From Yersinia hibernica (lineage in GTDB: Bacteria; Pseudomonadota; Gammaproteobacteria; Enterobacterales; Enterobacteriaceae), in the NCBI RefSeq assembly GCF_004124235.1, contig NZ_CP032487.1, forward strand, positions 1,302,001 to 1,366,000: a DNA stretch of 64,000 bases, in the 5' to 3' direction. The notes beneath the pieces were generated by a model. It made no database searches, had not been told where the DNA came from, and worked only from the letters and a program-made list of their open reading frames with translations. The translations under genes were made by a program, and so were the position numbers. Position 1 is the stretch's first letter, and every line of letters begins with the position of its first letter. Below, piece after piece: positions 53,048 to 61,943 of this stretch.

Positions 53048-54232
53048 TCACATTATCCGGCATGCAAATCCTTTCAGGTACAAACCTTCAGGGTATGTCG
53101 CGATAACAGGGTGATCCGCTGCCTGACGGAACTGCTCTATAAATTGTATATCATGACCTGCATCTAACGCAGCATCTGCTAAAATTTTCTGGAATAAATC
53201 TGTCGGCATCAAGCCCGAGCAGGAGAAACTTAATAAAATACCGCCCGGCCGTAATAGCTGTATCGCTAACATATTGATATCTTTATAACCGCGACACGCA
53301 CTGGCCAGTTGGCTTTTATTTTCTACAAATTTTGGTGGATCCATGATGATCATGTCAAATTTTTCCCCTTGCGCGCGGTAATGGCGCAGCAATTGGAATA
53401 CATCATCACGAATAAACTCGGCTTTGCTCAAATCTAACTGATTTAGCTCAACATTTTGTTTGGCAACATCCAGAACGGATTGTGAAGTATCAACGCTGAT
53501 TACTTGCTGGCAATTGCCCATCAATGCAGCGACAGCAAAAGCCCCGGTATAAGAAAAACAGTTCAGGACACGGCGGCCATCCGCATAATGGCGGGCCGCC
53601 AAGCGGCTATCACGCTGGTCTAAGTAAAAACCTGTCTTATGGCCCTGCTGAATATCTACCAGCAGTTGCATACCATGTTCAGTAATGGGGAGCAGTGCCG
53701 GGGGCATATCACCACAAACAGTGCCTTGGGTTAGCGGCAATCCCTCTTTTTTGCGCACAGAGACATCGGAGCGGTCGTAAATAGAGCATTGCGGATAGCA
53801 CTGTTGTAATGCACTGACCAGCGCAGCACGCTGATATTCAGCCCCAGCTGACAGTAATTGTAATACTAGGAAATTTTGGAAGCGGTCGATGGTGATGCCC
53901 GGCAAACCGTCGGACTCACCTGCAATCAGGCGGTAGCCATTCAAACCATCGCGCTGTGCCAACCAATCCCGCCAGCTTTGCGCTTGTTGTAGACGGCGAA
54001 CAAAGAATTCACGGTCGATAACTTCATCTTGTTGGAACGTCCAGACTCGCGCCACAATTTGTGATTCAGGCGAGTAGGCGGCGCGTGCCAGCCATTTTCC
54101 CTGACTATCAAGAATATCAATGGTTTCACCGGGAAGCGCATTACCCTCAAGGCGCTGAACGGCCCCAGAGAAAATCCATGGGTGGCGACGAAGTAAGGAT
54201 TTTTCACGTCCTTTAGCAAGAAATAGGCGCAT
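53048..54232 (-). CDS. rlmI: 23S rRNA m5C1962 methyltransferase RlmI
   Basis: SAM-dependent methyltransferase for C1962 of 23S rRNA. Length is 394 residues (396 in E. coli). N-terminal PUA domain (about 1-75, [18 protein letters not shown]), central EEHEE linker region, and Rossmann methyltransferase with [15 protein letters not shown] (about 220) and DPPKFVENK (about 297). Family catalytic Cys in SFSCSG (about 338). Confidence 0.95.
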   Translation of the reverse strand: MRLFLAKGREKSLLRRHPWIFSGAVQRLEGNALPGETIDILDSQGKWLARAAYSPESQIVARVWTFQQDEVIDREFFVRRLQQAQSWRDWLAQRDGLNGYRLIAGESDGLPGITIDRFQNFLVLQLLSAGAEYQRAALVSALQQCYPQCSIYDRSDVSVRKKEGLPLTQGTVCGDMPPALLPITEHGMQLLVDIQQGHKTGFYLDQRDSRLAARHYADGRRVLNCFSYTGAFAVAALMGNCQQVISVDTSQSVLDVAKQNVELNQLDLSKAEFIRDDVFQLLRHYRAQGEKFDMIIMDPPKFVENKSQLASACRGYKDINMLAIQLLRPGGILLSFSCSGLMPTDLFQKILADAALDAGHDIQFIEQFRQAADHPVIATYPEGLYLKGFACRIM

Positions 54233-54263
54233 TTTAATATTCTTTTTAAATCAAATAGTTAAA

Positions 54264-54283
54264 ATTGATAAGTTATTATCAAT
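54264..54283. promoter_or_regulatory. 20-bp inverted repeat upstream of rlmI
   Basis: ATTGATAAGTTATTATCAAT: perfect 8-bp arms around GTTA, 32 bases before the rlmI start. The spacing does not match FNR, and I cannot assign a regulator. Confidence 0.4.
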
Positions 54284-54475
54284 CAAAATAAGCTCATAAT
54301 CATATAGCAATATCATCCCGCTCACTACCACGACTGTCTTGATACTGACGGGTGATTTAGGCGCTTCAGTATTTTATTGGCCGTCATCTCGCATTCAATA
54401 GAAAGATTAAAATTTTTTCACTAATATATTCATAGAGCTATAATGACTGTCATTCTACAATATAGGAATAGCATC

Positions 54476-54685
54476 ATGACTAATAAGCCAGCTCACTCAG
54501 AACTCACAGAAAAACAAAAAGCAGAAATCGACTTAATCGCGCTACAACGGGTTGAGGCGATGAACAGTGATGAGTTTCTTTGTAATGATATTGACCAAAA
54601 GATCCACGCGATGGAAGAACAGGTTAAATCCTATTTTCAGTCGCGTTTTTCTTTCCACTTGAACCAAAAAAACGGCGGCAAATAA
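54476..54685 (+). CDS. small hypothetical protein, 69 residues
   Basis: Not recognised. The ATG at 54476 (MTNKPAHSELTEKQKAEID) has AGGA 9 bases upstream. A TATAAT at 54439-54444 with TTCACT 16 bp before it is a likely promoter. The protein is charged and helical, with an Asp/Glu/Gln-rich middle (CNDIDQKIHAMEEQVKSYF) and a basic end, no signal or membrane segment. It sits in a gap that in E. coli directly joins rlmI to acyP. Confidence 0.6.
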   Translation: MTNKPAHSELTEKQKAEIDLIALQRVEAMNSDEFLCNDIDQKIHAMEEQVKSYFQSRFSFHLNQKNGGK

Positions 54686-54806
54686 ACACTCTTTCATCTC
54701 ATAGCGCCAGTTCTGTTACCCCAATTCCTTGGATAATATAATTAAGGACTAGGAACGGCGCTGTAATGAGATGCTAACAACTAATTGATAAAAATGGACA
54801 ATTCCC

Positions 54807-55187
54807 TTGGAAAGCATAAAAGAAATTCTCATTTACATTTCTCAATCATTGCAGCTTTTCTTAGAGTTCTTGTCCGTTATTTGTGTGTTTGTCGGATTGG
54901 TAAAGTCACTCCCTACCGCCATAACAAATGTTAAAAATCAGTCTATTCTCCATTTAATGAGAACACGTTTTGGTACCTGGCTTGCTTTGGCCCTGGAGTT
55001 TCAATTAGCTGCTGATATCTTGGCAACGACAATCAACCCTAGCATGGAAGAGTTGATTAAATTGGCTATTATTGCGGTGATACGGACATTCCTTAATTAC
55101 TTCTTGTCTAAAGAATTAGACTCCGCAGAGAATAATTTCTCTGTCGCCAATGACACTCGCTCCGATACACAGCACGGGGAAAAGTAA
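54807..55187 (+). CDS. DUF1622-family membrane protein
   Basis: 126 residues from a TTG start, the only in-frame initiation codon I find before residue 50; GGA lies about 10 bases upstream. Three hydrophobic segments are visible (about 15-35, 55-75, 80-98). The order LRTRFGTWLALALEFQLAADIL-type loop followed by an IKLAIIAVIRTFLNYFLSKEL motif is typical of DUF1622, whose function is unknown. The C-terminal 25 residues are polar. It is inserted with the preceding small gene between rlmI and acyP. Confidence 0.75.
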   Translation: MESIKEILIYISQSLQLFLEFLSVICVFVGLVKSLPTAITNVKNQSILHLMRTRFGTWLALALEFQLAADILATTINPSMEELIKLAIIAVIRTFLNYFLSKELDSAENNFSVANDTRSDTQHGEK

Positions 55188-55290
55188 AAATATCAAATGA
55201 GGGCCTTAGCCACCTGTTGAATGAGTGCAGATATTTATCGTCATGGCTCACAAGCAAGGGATATTTAATGATTACGTCAGTGAGGGGGAT

Positions 55291-55569
55291 ATGGCAAAAA
55301 TATGTATTGCAGCTTATGTTTATGGCGTCGTTCAGGGCGTGGGGTTTCGCTATAATACGCAACGCCAGGCGCTGGCGCTAGGGGTGACGGGCTACGCCCG
55401 AAATTGTGATGACGGCAGTGTAGAAGTGGTGGCTTATGGCGAGCAACAAGCAGTCGAACAGTTGCTGGAGTGGATTAAGCAGGGCGGGCCACGCGGTGCG
55501 CGAGTCGACCGCCTGCTGACTGAGCCTTATCCGGCCAGGCCATTTGAGACATTTAAAATCCGCTATTAA
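55291..55569 (+). CDS. acyP: acylphosphatase
   Basis: Small enzyme hydrolysing acyl phosphates (YccX). The ATG at 55291 ([16 protein letters not shown]) with GAGGGG just upstream gives 92 residues, as in E. coli. The phosphate-binding loop [10 protein letters not shown] includes the catalytic Arg23; Asn41 is in [13 protein letters not shown]. It converges on tusE. Confidence 0.95.
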   Translation: MAKICIAAYVYGVVQGVGFRYNTQRQALALGVTGYARNCDDGSVEVVAYGEQQAVEQLLEWIKQGGPRGARVDRLLTEPYPARPFETFKIRY

Positions 55570-55608
55570 CCTATCAGTAAGGTGAATTATGAGCCATGGC
55601 TTGATTGG

Positions 55609-55938
55609 TTAAATACATTTCACCGGTTTTGGCAGCCCGGCAATTTTAGTGGCTTGTTTTGCCGGCCCTTTCGGGAATAGGCGATAGAGATATCGGCTGT
55701 TACCTTTTTCTTCGCCATATTTCTGCGCCATGGCTTTTACCAGCATGCGTATTGCTGGTGACGTATTGAATTCCTGATAAAACGCGCGTACAAACCGCAC
55801 CACCTCCCAGTGAGGTTCGGTGAGTGTAATATTTTCTTGTTCCGCCAACACTGTTGCCAGGGCTTCACTCCAGTCCGCACTGTTTTTCAGGTAGCCCTGC
55901 GCATCGGTATCAATCATGCGCCCTTCAAATTCCAACAT
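55609..55938 (-). CDS. tusE: sulfurtransferase TusE
   Basis: Last persulfide carrier of the Tus relay, passing sulfur from TusBCD to MnmA for 2-thiouridine in tRNA (DsrC family). Length is 109 residues, as in E. coli. The conserved penultimate Cys108 is present (KPVKCI); [13 protein letters not shown] and [12 protein letters not shown] are family segments. Confidence 0.95.
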   Translation of the reverse strand: MLEFEGRMIDTDAQGYLKNSADWSEALATVLAEQENITLTEPHWEVVRFVRAFYQEFNTSPAIRMLVKAMAQKYGEEKGNSRYLYRLFPKGPAKQATKIAGLPKPVKCI

Positions 55939-56141
55939 ACAACCTCGGTTATCCCATCAATCAAGCGGCTGCTAATTTAACAAATATTTGGTCATATCCC
56001 AAAGAAGTCTGTGTTTTTGTTTGCTAAAGCTGCTGGGGAAGCTGGCATTGCAGCGCTTGTACAGCGAATCATCAGCATGACGATTAATTCATCATTCGAT
56101 AATCAGATGGCGGCTTTTTGGGCGATTAAACACAAACAAGC

Positions 56142-56170
56142 TTTACAAGCGGCGGAGCTCTGTTTATAGT
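56142..56170 (+). promoter_or_regulatory. tRNA-Ser promoter
   Basis: TTTACA (56142-56147), 17-bp spacer, TATAGT (56165-56170), 13 bases before the tRNA; a strong sigma-70-type promoter. Confidence 0.75.
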
Positions 56171-56182
56171 TCGGCTCGTTGC

Positions 56183-56270
56183 GGAGGGGTGGCCGAGTGG
56201 CTGAAGGCAACGGTCTTGAAAACCGTCGACGGGAAACCGTTCGAGAGTTCGAATCTCTCCTCCTCCGCCA
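56183..56270 (+). tRNA. serT: tRNA-Ser (anticodon UGA)
   Basis: 88 nt with encoded CCA. Acceptor GGAGGGG pairs with CTCCTCC (one G-U) and discriminator G. Anticodon stem ACGGT/ACCGT with loop CTTGAAA gives anticodon TGA. A long variable arm (CGACGGGAAACCGTTCG) marks a class II serine tRNA; T-arm is GAGAGTTCGAATCTCTC. I saw no second copy of the 3' end downstream, so no attachment site is evident. Confidence 0.97.
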
Positions 56271-56514
56271 TCTTCTCTTAGTCAGTTCATGCAATCACTT
56301 GCCAAATAAATATCCCGCAAAATTCATTACCAATTCCGCTTTTCTCACTGTTGAACGATGACAAATCATAGCCCTAATTACACCGCGCTATGGGGATTTT
56401 GTGCTGTTACTTGAGAGTGCATCCCGACAGGGCCACACCGGGATTATCCGTGTCATTCCTTTACCCAAGTCGCGCAATAATCCCCTAGAAACAGTAGGGG
56501 GCCAAATGACGGGC

Positions 56515-56586
56515 AAAAAAAACCCTTACCAATCTCATTTGGTAAGGGATGCCAAATCGGCCAACACCAGGGAAACATTATAACCG
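56515..56586 (-). ncRNA. putative FNR-controlled small RNA
   Basis: On the minus strand a hairpin CCCTTACCAA, ATGAGA loop, TTGGTAAGGG is followed by eight T: a strong intrinsic terminator with no coding gene before it. About 40 bases ahead of the transcript is a promoter with -10 TATGAT (56594-56599) and an FNR-like palindrome centred 41.5 bases from the inferred start at about 56586. The RNA would be about 72 nt, with single-stranded CCCTGGTGTTGGC ahead of the terminator. No ribosome-binding site or closed frame lies in it. A second -10 (TATAAT, 56576-56581) could give a shorter form. I do not recognise it as a known RNA. Confidence 0.5.
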
Positions 56587-56620
56587 TTTATTTATCATAC
56601 GATTAATTTAGGTTACGGAC

Positions 56621-56634
56621 ATGACTTAAGTCAA
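56621..56634 (-). promoter_or_regulatory. FNR-like site for the putative small RNA
   Basis: Minus-strand TTGACTTAAGTCAT against consensus TTGATNNNNATCAA: 7 of 10 defined bases match, with the symmetry of the arms kept. Its centre is 41.5 bp from the inferred start, the class II activator position. Confidence 0.5.
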
Positions 56635-57247
56635 GTTTATCAAAATTACATTAATATGTTTAATGTTTATATGTCCTGGAAGGATATTTTTTTTCACTTT
56701 TAGCACAATTAGTGCTCAAACAAGCCCTGCCATGGGATTATTGGCATTGAAGGTAACAACAAAGTAGTGGGATATGCTGATAAAATCGTCAGGGTTGGCG
56801 GGTGCAGCTTATTCAGTCAATAAGGACGAGCAGCAAAAGTATTCATTGGATGGGGTCTATAGGATCGGATTTTGTGGCCATCTGAATGTAAAGACATCCA
56901 GATGGCAGGGTAAAACGAGTTCGTGGTAAATGAAGAGAGCCCTGGTGTTGGCGGAAATATATTCTTTTCAGACTAACTTTCTTAACGGCAGTACGCTAAG
57001 ATACTAGTTCTATTATATTTAAAGCTAATCCTGCGAAGCAAAAACAGTTTAATTAACATGGGGGTATAATAATAGCTAGCCTTAGGTACAGTTTTCAAAA
57101 CTATACTTTAGTACAGGTTTGTTCTCATAAGGTCAGTGCATTCTATATTAGGAATATCTGCATGGGTGCTTTATACCGAATTTCTTATTGAAAACAATGT
57201 GATAAAATTGTATTGTTACATTATACATAGTGTGAAATTGGTTTATT
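56635..57247. other. AT-rich region upstream of luxR
   Basis: About 610 bases with no convincing gene. It contains a hairpin GCCATCTG...CAGATGGC (56877-56906), a 13-base segment at 56940-56952 that repeats in reverse the core of the putative small RNA, a TATAAT at 57065-57070 and a 13-bp palindrome AGTTTTCAAAACT at 57090-57102. The last two could belong to a long luxR leader or promoter. Confidence 0.4.
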
Positions 57248-57982
57248 ATGATAATTGATTATTTTGATAATGAAAGTATTAATGAAGATATAAAGAATTA
57301 TATTCAACGTAGAATAAAATCCTATGGTGACCTTCGTTATTCTTATTTAGTGATGAATAAGAAAACTCCATTGCATCCGACTATTATCTCTAACTATCCT
57401 CAGGGTTGGGTGAAAAAATATAAGAAGAACAGTTATCATCTTATTGATCCTGTCATTTTGACGGCAAAAGATAAAGTTGCGCCCTTTGCATGGGACGATA
57501 ATTCTGTTATTAATAAGAAATCAACAGACTCCGCAGTATTTAAGTTGGCGCGAGAATATAACATTGTTAATGGCTACACTTTCGTGTTGCACGATAATAG
57601 CTATAATATGGCAACCCTAAACATTTCCAATGGAAGTGATGATAGTATCTCTTTTGATGAGAGCATTGAAATCAATAAAGAAAAAATTCAAATGCTACTT
57701 ATCCTCACCCACGAGAAGATGTTAGGTCTTTACCAGCGTAATAGCGATAAAAATGAAAAGCGGAATCTGAAAATAGAGAGAGATATATTCTCCCCACGGG
57801 AAAACGAAATTTTATACTGGGCCAGTATGGGTAAAACGTATGCTGAAATTTCAATTATATTGGGGATAAAAAGAAGTACAGTTAAATTCCATATTGGCAA
57901 TGTTGTGAGGAAGTTAGGTGTTTTAAATGCCAAGCACGCAATAAGGCTTGGCATTGAATTGAAGTTAATTAAGCCTATTTAA
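57248..57982 (+). CDS. yenR: LuxR-type quorum-sensing regulator (YenR/YpsR group)
   Basis: Acyl-homoserine-lactone-responsive regulator. Length is 244 residues. The N-terminal ligand domain (about 1-165) keeps the residues that contact AHL in the family: Trp54, Tyr58, Asp67, Pro68 and Trp82. The C-terminal LuxR HTH (about 180-240) reads [17 protein letters not shown], then [20 protein letters not shown]. It is convergent with luxI and overlaps it by 8 bases. Convergent pairs of this EsaR/YenR group usually bind DNA without ligand and release with it; that is family knowledge, not visible here. Base composition is AT-rich compared with the flanking core genes. Confidence 0.92.
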   Translation: MIIDYFDNESINEDIKNYIQRRIKSYGDLRYSYLVMNKKTPLHPTIISNYPQGWVKKYKKNSYHLIDPVILTAKDKVAPFAWDDNSVINKKSTDSAVFKLAREYNIVNGYTFVLHDNSYNMATLNISNGSDDSISFDESIEINKEKIQMLLILTHEKMLGLYQRNSDKNEKRNLKIERDIFSPRENEILYWASMGKTYAEISIILGIKRSTVKFHIGNVVRKLGVLNAKHAIRLGIELKLIKPI

Positions 57983-58619
57983 TGATACCTGGCACAATCA
58001 TTGGCCAAGTTTCGAGGGTGCCTAGCTCAATCTGATGTATTTTCATGATTTTATTTATAAGTTTTTTCTGGCTGTCTGTATCAACGCCCAAATGCAAAAG
58101 ATAAATAACTTCATTTTTCTCTGATTCACCTTGGTTCAATACTGTAATACTCCATCCAGAACGTTTCAGTAGTGTAAACATCCCTCTGCTTACAACGGTC
58201 AGAATTCCTTTGTGCCCACGATATATGGCGTAATTTACCATTGCTAGAAATAGTATCGTACTCAGAGAACTATTATTACCTACCATATCTCTTGCTAATG
58301 TTTTCTCAACAAAAAATCGGCTGGACTCAATAAAACCGTCAATAGGCAAATCTACATCAGAGAAGTAAGGAGCAAATGGCCCAGTAATCATGGTTGGATA
58401 TTTCATATCAATAAAGCGAACACTGCAAACAATTGTGTCGTCTATTGTTCCCAATATATAATTGGTATTTTCATCATCATATTGGTCACTTTCCTTGCCA
58501 TCGATACAGGTCACTTTCCAATCTAAGCGATCTTTAAACGTTATTTTTCTAAGTGAGAAGATCTCGTCTAACTTCCTTTCAGGCATATTATTAAAATTTA
58601 CGTTAAAGAGTTTTAACAT
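57975..58619 (-). CDS. yenI: N-acylhomoserine lactone synthase (YenI group)
   Basis: LuxI-type enzyme making AHL from S-adenosylmethionine and acyl-ACP. Starting at 58619 ([16 protein letters not shown]) gives 214 residues; an in-frame ATG 12 bases upstream is possible. All invariant residues are found: Arg24, Phe28, Trp34, Glu43, Asp45, Asp48, Arg68, Glu98 and Arg101. The start of the plus-strand regulator's end overlaps its 3' end by 8 bases, so read-through from either side is antisense to the other. The acyl chain made cannot be told from the sequence. Confidence 0.94.
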   Translation of the reverse strand: MLKLFNVNFNNMPERKLDEIFSLRKITFKDRLDWKVTCIDGKESDQYDDENTNYILGTIDDTIVCSVRFIDMKYPTMITGPFAPYFSDVDLPIDGFIESSRFFVEKTLARDMVGNNSSLSTILFLAMVNYAIYRGHKGILTVVSRGMFTLLKRSGWSITVLNQGESEKNEVIYLLHLGVDTDSQKKLINKIMKIHQIELGTLETWPMIVPGIIK

Positions 58620-58651
58620 AATAAAAACCAAAGTTATTTAATGAAAACAAC

Positions 58652-58673
58652 ATCGTACACGATCTCTAGCGGT
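58652..58673 (-). promoter_or_regulatory. weak lux-box-like site upstream of luxI
   Basis: ACCGCTAGAGATCGTGTACG shares GATCGT and the outer ACC with the lux box ACCTGTAGGATCGTACAGGT but needs a gap to align. It sits 33-54 bases before the luxI start, where a repressing or antisense-activating site could be. The rest of the 300-base luxI-transporter gap shows only the KdgR box. Confidence 0.3.
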
Positions 58674-58877
58674 TAGTGCAAACATTGAACGAAACTAAAC
58701 ACGGGCGTAAATAGCAAATAAAGAGTTTAGCCATTGTACGTTTATTACGCAGCCAGAAATGTGAGTCGCTGGTGATTTTGACTCAAAATGCGCTATAGGT
58801 CGAGAGAAATAGGGTTGTCTAAAACTTTTTAGGAGAAAAGTGACATTAGTCAGGATTTTTATACAATAAATGGTTAT

Positions 58878-58897
58878 AACGAAACAATGTTTCATTT
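58878..58897 (+). promoter_or_regulatory. KdgR operator upstream of the EamA transporter
   Basis: AACGAAACAATGTTTCATTT is nearly identical to the KdgR consensus AAATGAAACANTGTTTCATTT and contains the perfect palindrome GAAACA-ATGTTTC core. It ends 22 bases before the GTG start of the transporter. Confidence 0.7.
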
Positions 58898-58919
58898 CAT
58901 GACTGAATAGGATGTTGAC

Positions 58920-59855
58920 GTGGACCGGAGTCCTCCGCTTTTTACAAATAAAAAATTTGTTTTCCTCGTGGCGACGTTTTGTTGCCTTCTATGGGGCAGT
59001 GCCTATCCCGCGATAAAAAATGGCTATGCGCTATTTCATATTGCCGCCGATGATATTCCGAGCAAAATGGTGTTTGCAGGTTATCGTTTTTTATTGGCAG
59101 GGGTGGTATTGCTGCTTTTTGCCGTAGCCAGTGGTAAGGCAATTGGCCGCCTGAAGAGAGGGCAGTATCAGCAGATTGCTATTTTAGGGTTAACACAGAC
59201 CACCTTGCAGTACGTTTTTTTCTATATTGGTCTGGCGTATACCACCGGCGTTAAAGGTTCCATCATGAATGCCACCGGCACGTTTTTCAGTGTGCTGTTA
59301 GCACATTATATTTATAAAAACGACCGCCTGACATTTAATAAAATCATGGGGTGCATCCTGGGATTTGTCGGTGTGATGGTCGTGAATTTCGGCTCTGATT
59401 TGATGGACTTTAATTTCTCACTGATGGGTGAGGGCTGTGTTGTATTGGCGGCTTTTATTCTGTCTGCTGCCAGTATTTATGGTAAGCGTATTTCACAAAC
59501 AATGGATACCACAGTGATGACTGGCTATCAGTTAGCCATCGGTGGTTTAGTTTTAACTGTGGGCGGTTATCTGTTTGGCGGCCATTTGAGTGATTTTGGC
59601 GGGCGAGCTTTATTGCTACTGGCCTATCTGGTGCTGTTGTCATCAGCGGCTTTTGCATTATGGAGTTTATTGCTCAAATATAATCGGGTTGGTATGGTGG
59701 CCCCATTCAATTTCCTTATTCCCGTCTCTGGTGCGGTTTTGTCCGCTATTTTCCTGAATGAAAGTATTTTGGAATGGAAGAATGCCTTGGCGTTAATGCT
59801 GGTCTGTGTAGGAATTATATTAGTTAATCGAATAAAACCGAGCAGTGCGTCTTAA
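58920..59855 (+). CDS. EamA/DMT-family transporter
   Basis: Ten-helix inner-membrane permease built from two EamA repeats (about 12-145 and 160-300), the drug/metabolite exporter superfamily that includes RhtA and PecM. Length is 311 residues. Start GTG at 58920 with AGGA 8 bases before. Helix-capping motifs CLLWGSAYPAIKNG and VGMVAPFNFLIPVSGAVLSAIFLNE are visible. A KdgR operator upstream ties it to pectin or hexuronate use, so an intermediate of that pathway may be its substrate; this is inference. Its position next to luxI is like exporters linked to quorum-sensing loci, but no shared promoter is seen. Confidence 0.85.
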   Translation: MDRSPPLFTNKKFVFLVATFCCLLWGSAYPAIKNGYALFHIAADDIPSKMVFAGYRFLLAGVVLLLFAVASGKAIGRLKRGQYQQIAILGLTQTTLQYVFFYIGLAYTTGVKGSIMNATGTFFSVLLAHYIYKNDRLTFNKIMGCILGFVGVMVVNFGSDLMDFNFSLMGEGCVVLAAFILSAASIYGKRISQTMDTTVMTGYQLAIGGLVLTVGGYLFGGHLSDFGGRALLLLAYLVLLSSAAFALWSLLLKYNRVGMVAPFNFLIPVSGAVLSAIFLNESILEWKNALALMLVCVGIILVNRIKPSSAS

Positions 59856-59938
59856 GTAGAACGTTTGGCCTCGTGCCACCGATTATTTCAGCGCCACACT
59901 TTATTACTCAGATTACCTTGCCTACCAATCTCTCGGAT

Positions 59939-59967
59939 TAACGGGACGTTAAGTCCCGTTGTTGTTC
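59939..59967 (+). terminator. EamA-transporter terminator
   Basis: AACGGGAC, GTTAA loop, GTCCCGTT, then GTTGTT. It lies in the 121-base gap between the convergent transporter and cvrA. Confidence 0.7.
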
Positions 59968-59976
59968 TCACGGTAT

Positions 59977-61704
59977 TTAGGCTTTATCCGTCACTATTTT
60001 GACCCCGACCCGGCTCACACGGTCAGATTCCATTTCTGCAATTGTCCACGTCAGCCCATCCCACTCAATCTGGTCACCAATTACCGGCTCACCGCCAAAC
60101 AGATAGAGCACGAATTGGCCCAATGTTTGTTGTTTATCAACCCCCGGTTCCAGATTGAGACCATAAATCTGCGAAATATCGTGAAGTTTTGCATCGGCAT
60201 CAAGAATAAAGTCACCAAAGAAACGTTCATCCAGTTGAATGCTGGGTGACTGACTGAACAGTTTCCCGAGTGCGGGTAAGTCATGTTCTTGACCAATAAC
60301 ACACAAAATATCGCCTTCTTTCAGGCGCGTATTACCGCTGGGGTGTAGCAAGTCTTTGCCACGAAATAGGGCCGCGATACGGGTTTCCTTGGGCATTTCC
60401 AAATCACGTAATGCCGCGCCGATGCACCATTTATCGGAGCTGAGCTGGTAAATAAATTGCTCCCACTGGTTATTCTTATCAATATCTAAACCGATGCGGG
60501 CCACCGGTGCCAAGGCGGGTGGCACCACCAGTTTGGTTTTGCGCGCAGCAAATGACAAACTGGTGCCCTGTAGCAGCAGTGAAACCAACACGACAAAAAA
60601 GGCCACATTGAAGAACAAATTCGCGTTGGGTATACCCGCCATCATCGGGAATACCGCCAGAATAACCGGCACGGCGCCGCGCAAACCGACCCATGAAATA
60701 AAGATGCGCTCGCGCAAATTAAAACTTGGGAATGGCAGTAAACCGATGAATACCGACAGAGGGCGAGCGAACAAAATCATCCACAATGAGAGAATTAATG
60801 CTGGAATCGCAATGGGCAGCAGCTGACTTGGGTTAAGTAACAGCCCCAATACCAGGAACATCCCGATTTGACTCAGCCACGCCAACCCATCGAAAGTCTG
60901 CAAAATCCCCGAGCGGTTGCGAATAGGGCGGTTGCCCAGTAGCAAGCCGCAGAGATAGACCGCCAAAATCCCGCTACCGTTCATCGCGGTAGTGAGTGAA
61001 AACACTAAAATCCCACCGCTGACCGCCAATAATGGGTATAAGCCACTGGGTAACTCTATCCGGTTGATAAGCAACAATAATAACCCGCCACCGCCCAGCC
61101 CGATGAAAATACCCAAACCAAATTGTTGAATAAGATGGACTAAAAACATCCAGCTTAGGCTGGTTTCACCGGCTGAAATCATGGAAATTAAGGTAATGGT
61201 CAAGAATACGGCCATGGGATCATTACTGCCCGACTCTATCTCCAAAGTGGCGCTGACACGTTCGTTGAGGCCTTTCCCTCCTAATAGCGAGAAGACCGCC
61301 GCTGCATCGGTTGAGCCTATAATCGCGCCAATTAGTAAGCCTTGAATAATATCTAAATCAAATAGCCAGGCGGCAGCCATTCCTGTCAGGCCGGCAGTAA
61401 TCAACACCCCGACGGTTGCCAATGACAGGGCTGGCCACAATGCCACGCGGAAAGAGGAGGCGCGGGTGCGCATACCGCCATCTAATAGAATAACGGCTAA
61501 TGCCAAGTTACTGACCAGATACGCGACTGGATAATTATCGAAAGCAATCCCACCGATACCGTCGGTGCCTGCTAGCATCCCAATGGCCAAAAAGATAACC
61601 AAGATGGGGATGCCCAAGCGAGAAGAGAGTGAACTCAGTAAAATACTGGCTCCTACCAGCACTGCGCCAATTAAAAAAAGGCTGTTAATAGTGATGGCGT
61701 CCAA
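59977..61704 (-). CDS. cvrA: K+/H+ antiporter CvrA (NhaP2)
   Basis: CPA1-family cation/proton antiporter regulating cell volume and K+ at low osmolarity. I chose TTG at 61704 ([16 protein letters not shown]), matching the E. coli start MDATTIISLF, with GGAG 10 bases upstream; ATG at 61731 would give 584 residues against 575 from here. About 12 membrane segments (to about 390) include [22 protein letters not shown] and [13 protein letters not shown], the transport Asp motif. A cytoplasmic TrkA_C domain (about 395-480) and a C-terminal CorC/HlyC-like region follow. Confidence 0.94.
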   Translation of the reverse strand: MDAITINSLFLIGAVLVGASILLSSLSSRLGIPILVIFLAIGMLAGTDGIGGIAFDNYPVAYLVSNLALAVILLDGGMRTRASSFRVALWPALSLATVGVLITAGLTGMAAAWLFDLDIIQGLLIGAIIGSTDAAAVFSLLGGKGLNERVSATLEIESGSNDPMAVFLTITLISMISAGETSLSWMFLVHLIQQFGLGIFIGLGGGGLLLLLINRIELPSGLYPLLAVSGGILVFSLTTAMNGSGILAVYLCGLLLGNRPIRNRSGILQTFDGLAWLSQIGMFLVLGLLLNPSQLLPIAIPALILSLWMILFARPLSVFIGLLPFPSFNLRERIFISWVGLRGAVPVILAVFPMMAGIPNANLFFNVAFFVVLVSLLLQGTSLSFAARKTKLVVPPALAPVARIGLDIDKNNQWEQFIYQLSSDKWCIGAALRDLEMPKETRIAALFRGKDLLHPSGNTRLKEGDILCVIGQEHDLPALGKLFSQSPSIQLDERFFGDFILDADAKLHDISQIYGLNLEPGVDKQQTLGQFVLYLFGGEPVIGDQIEWDGLTWTIAEMESDRVSRVGVKIVTDKA

Positions 61705-61943
61705 TGTGGGAGGTCTCCTGCGATAAAACATAAATTAATGAGGGGTGAGGAGAATTATTATACACAGATTTTAAGGGGTTGATGGGAAGATATGACCCAA
61801 TTCAATGTGTTAAATAAGAATATTTAGCGGCTATTTCTCATGCAAACGTTGTCGTGTTCAGCAAAGGTAGCAGCGGTGGGATATCAGGTCGCTCACCTTT
61901 AATCGCCCAGAGGGGAATCAAGGGTGAGCGTTGGATAATAAAA

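Noticed and set aside
54264..54283. FNR site upstream of rlmI
   Set aside because: TTGAT and ATCAA are separated by 8 bases, not the 4 that FNR needs.
56401..56583. 60-codon plus-strand frame after tRNA-Ser
   Set aside because: No ribosome-binding site, crosses the terminator hairpin and the T-run of the putative minus-strand RNA, and composition is not gene-like.
56183..59855. Genomic island integrated at tRNA-Ser
   Set aside because: The region is accessory and AT-rich, but I saw no duplicated tRNA 3' end and no integrase or transposase.
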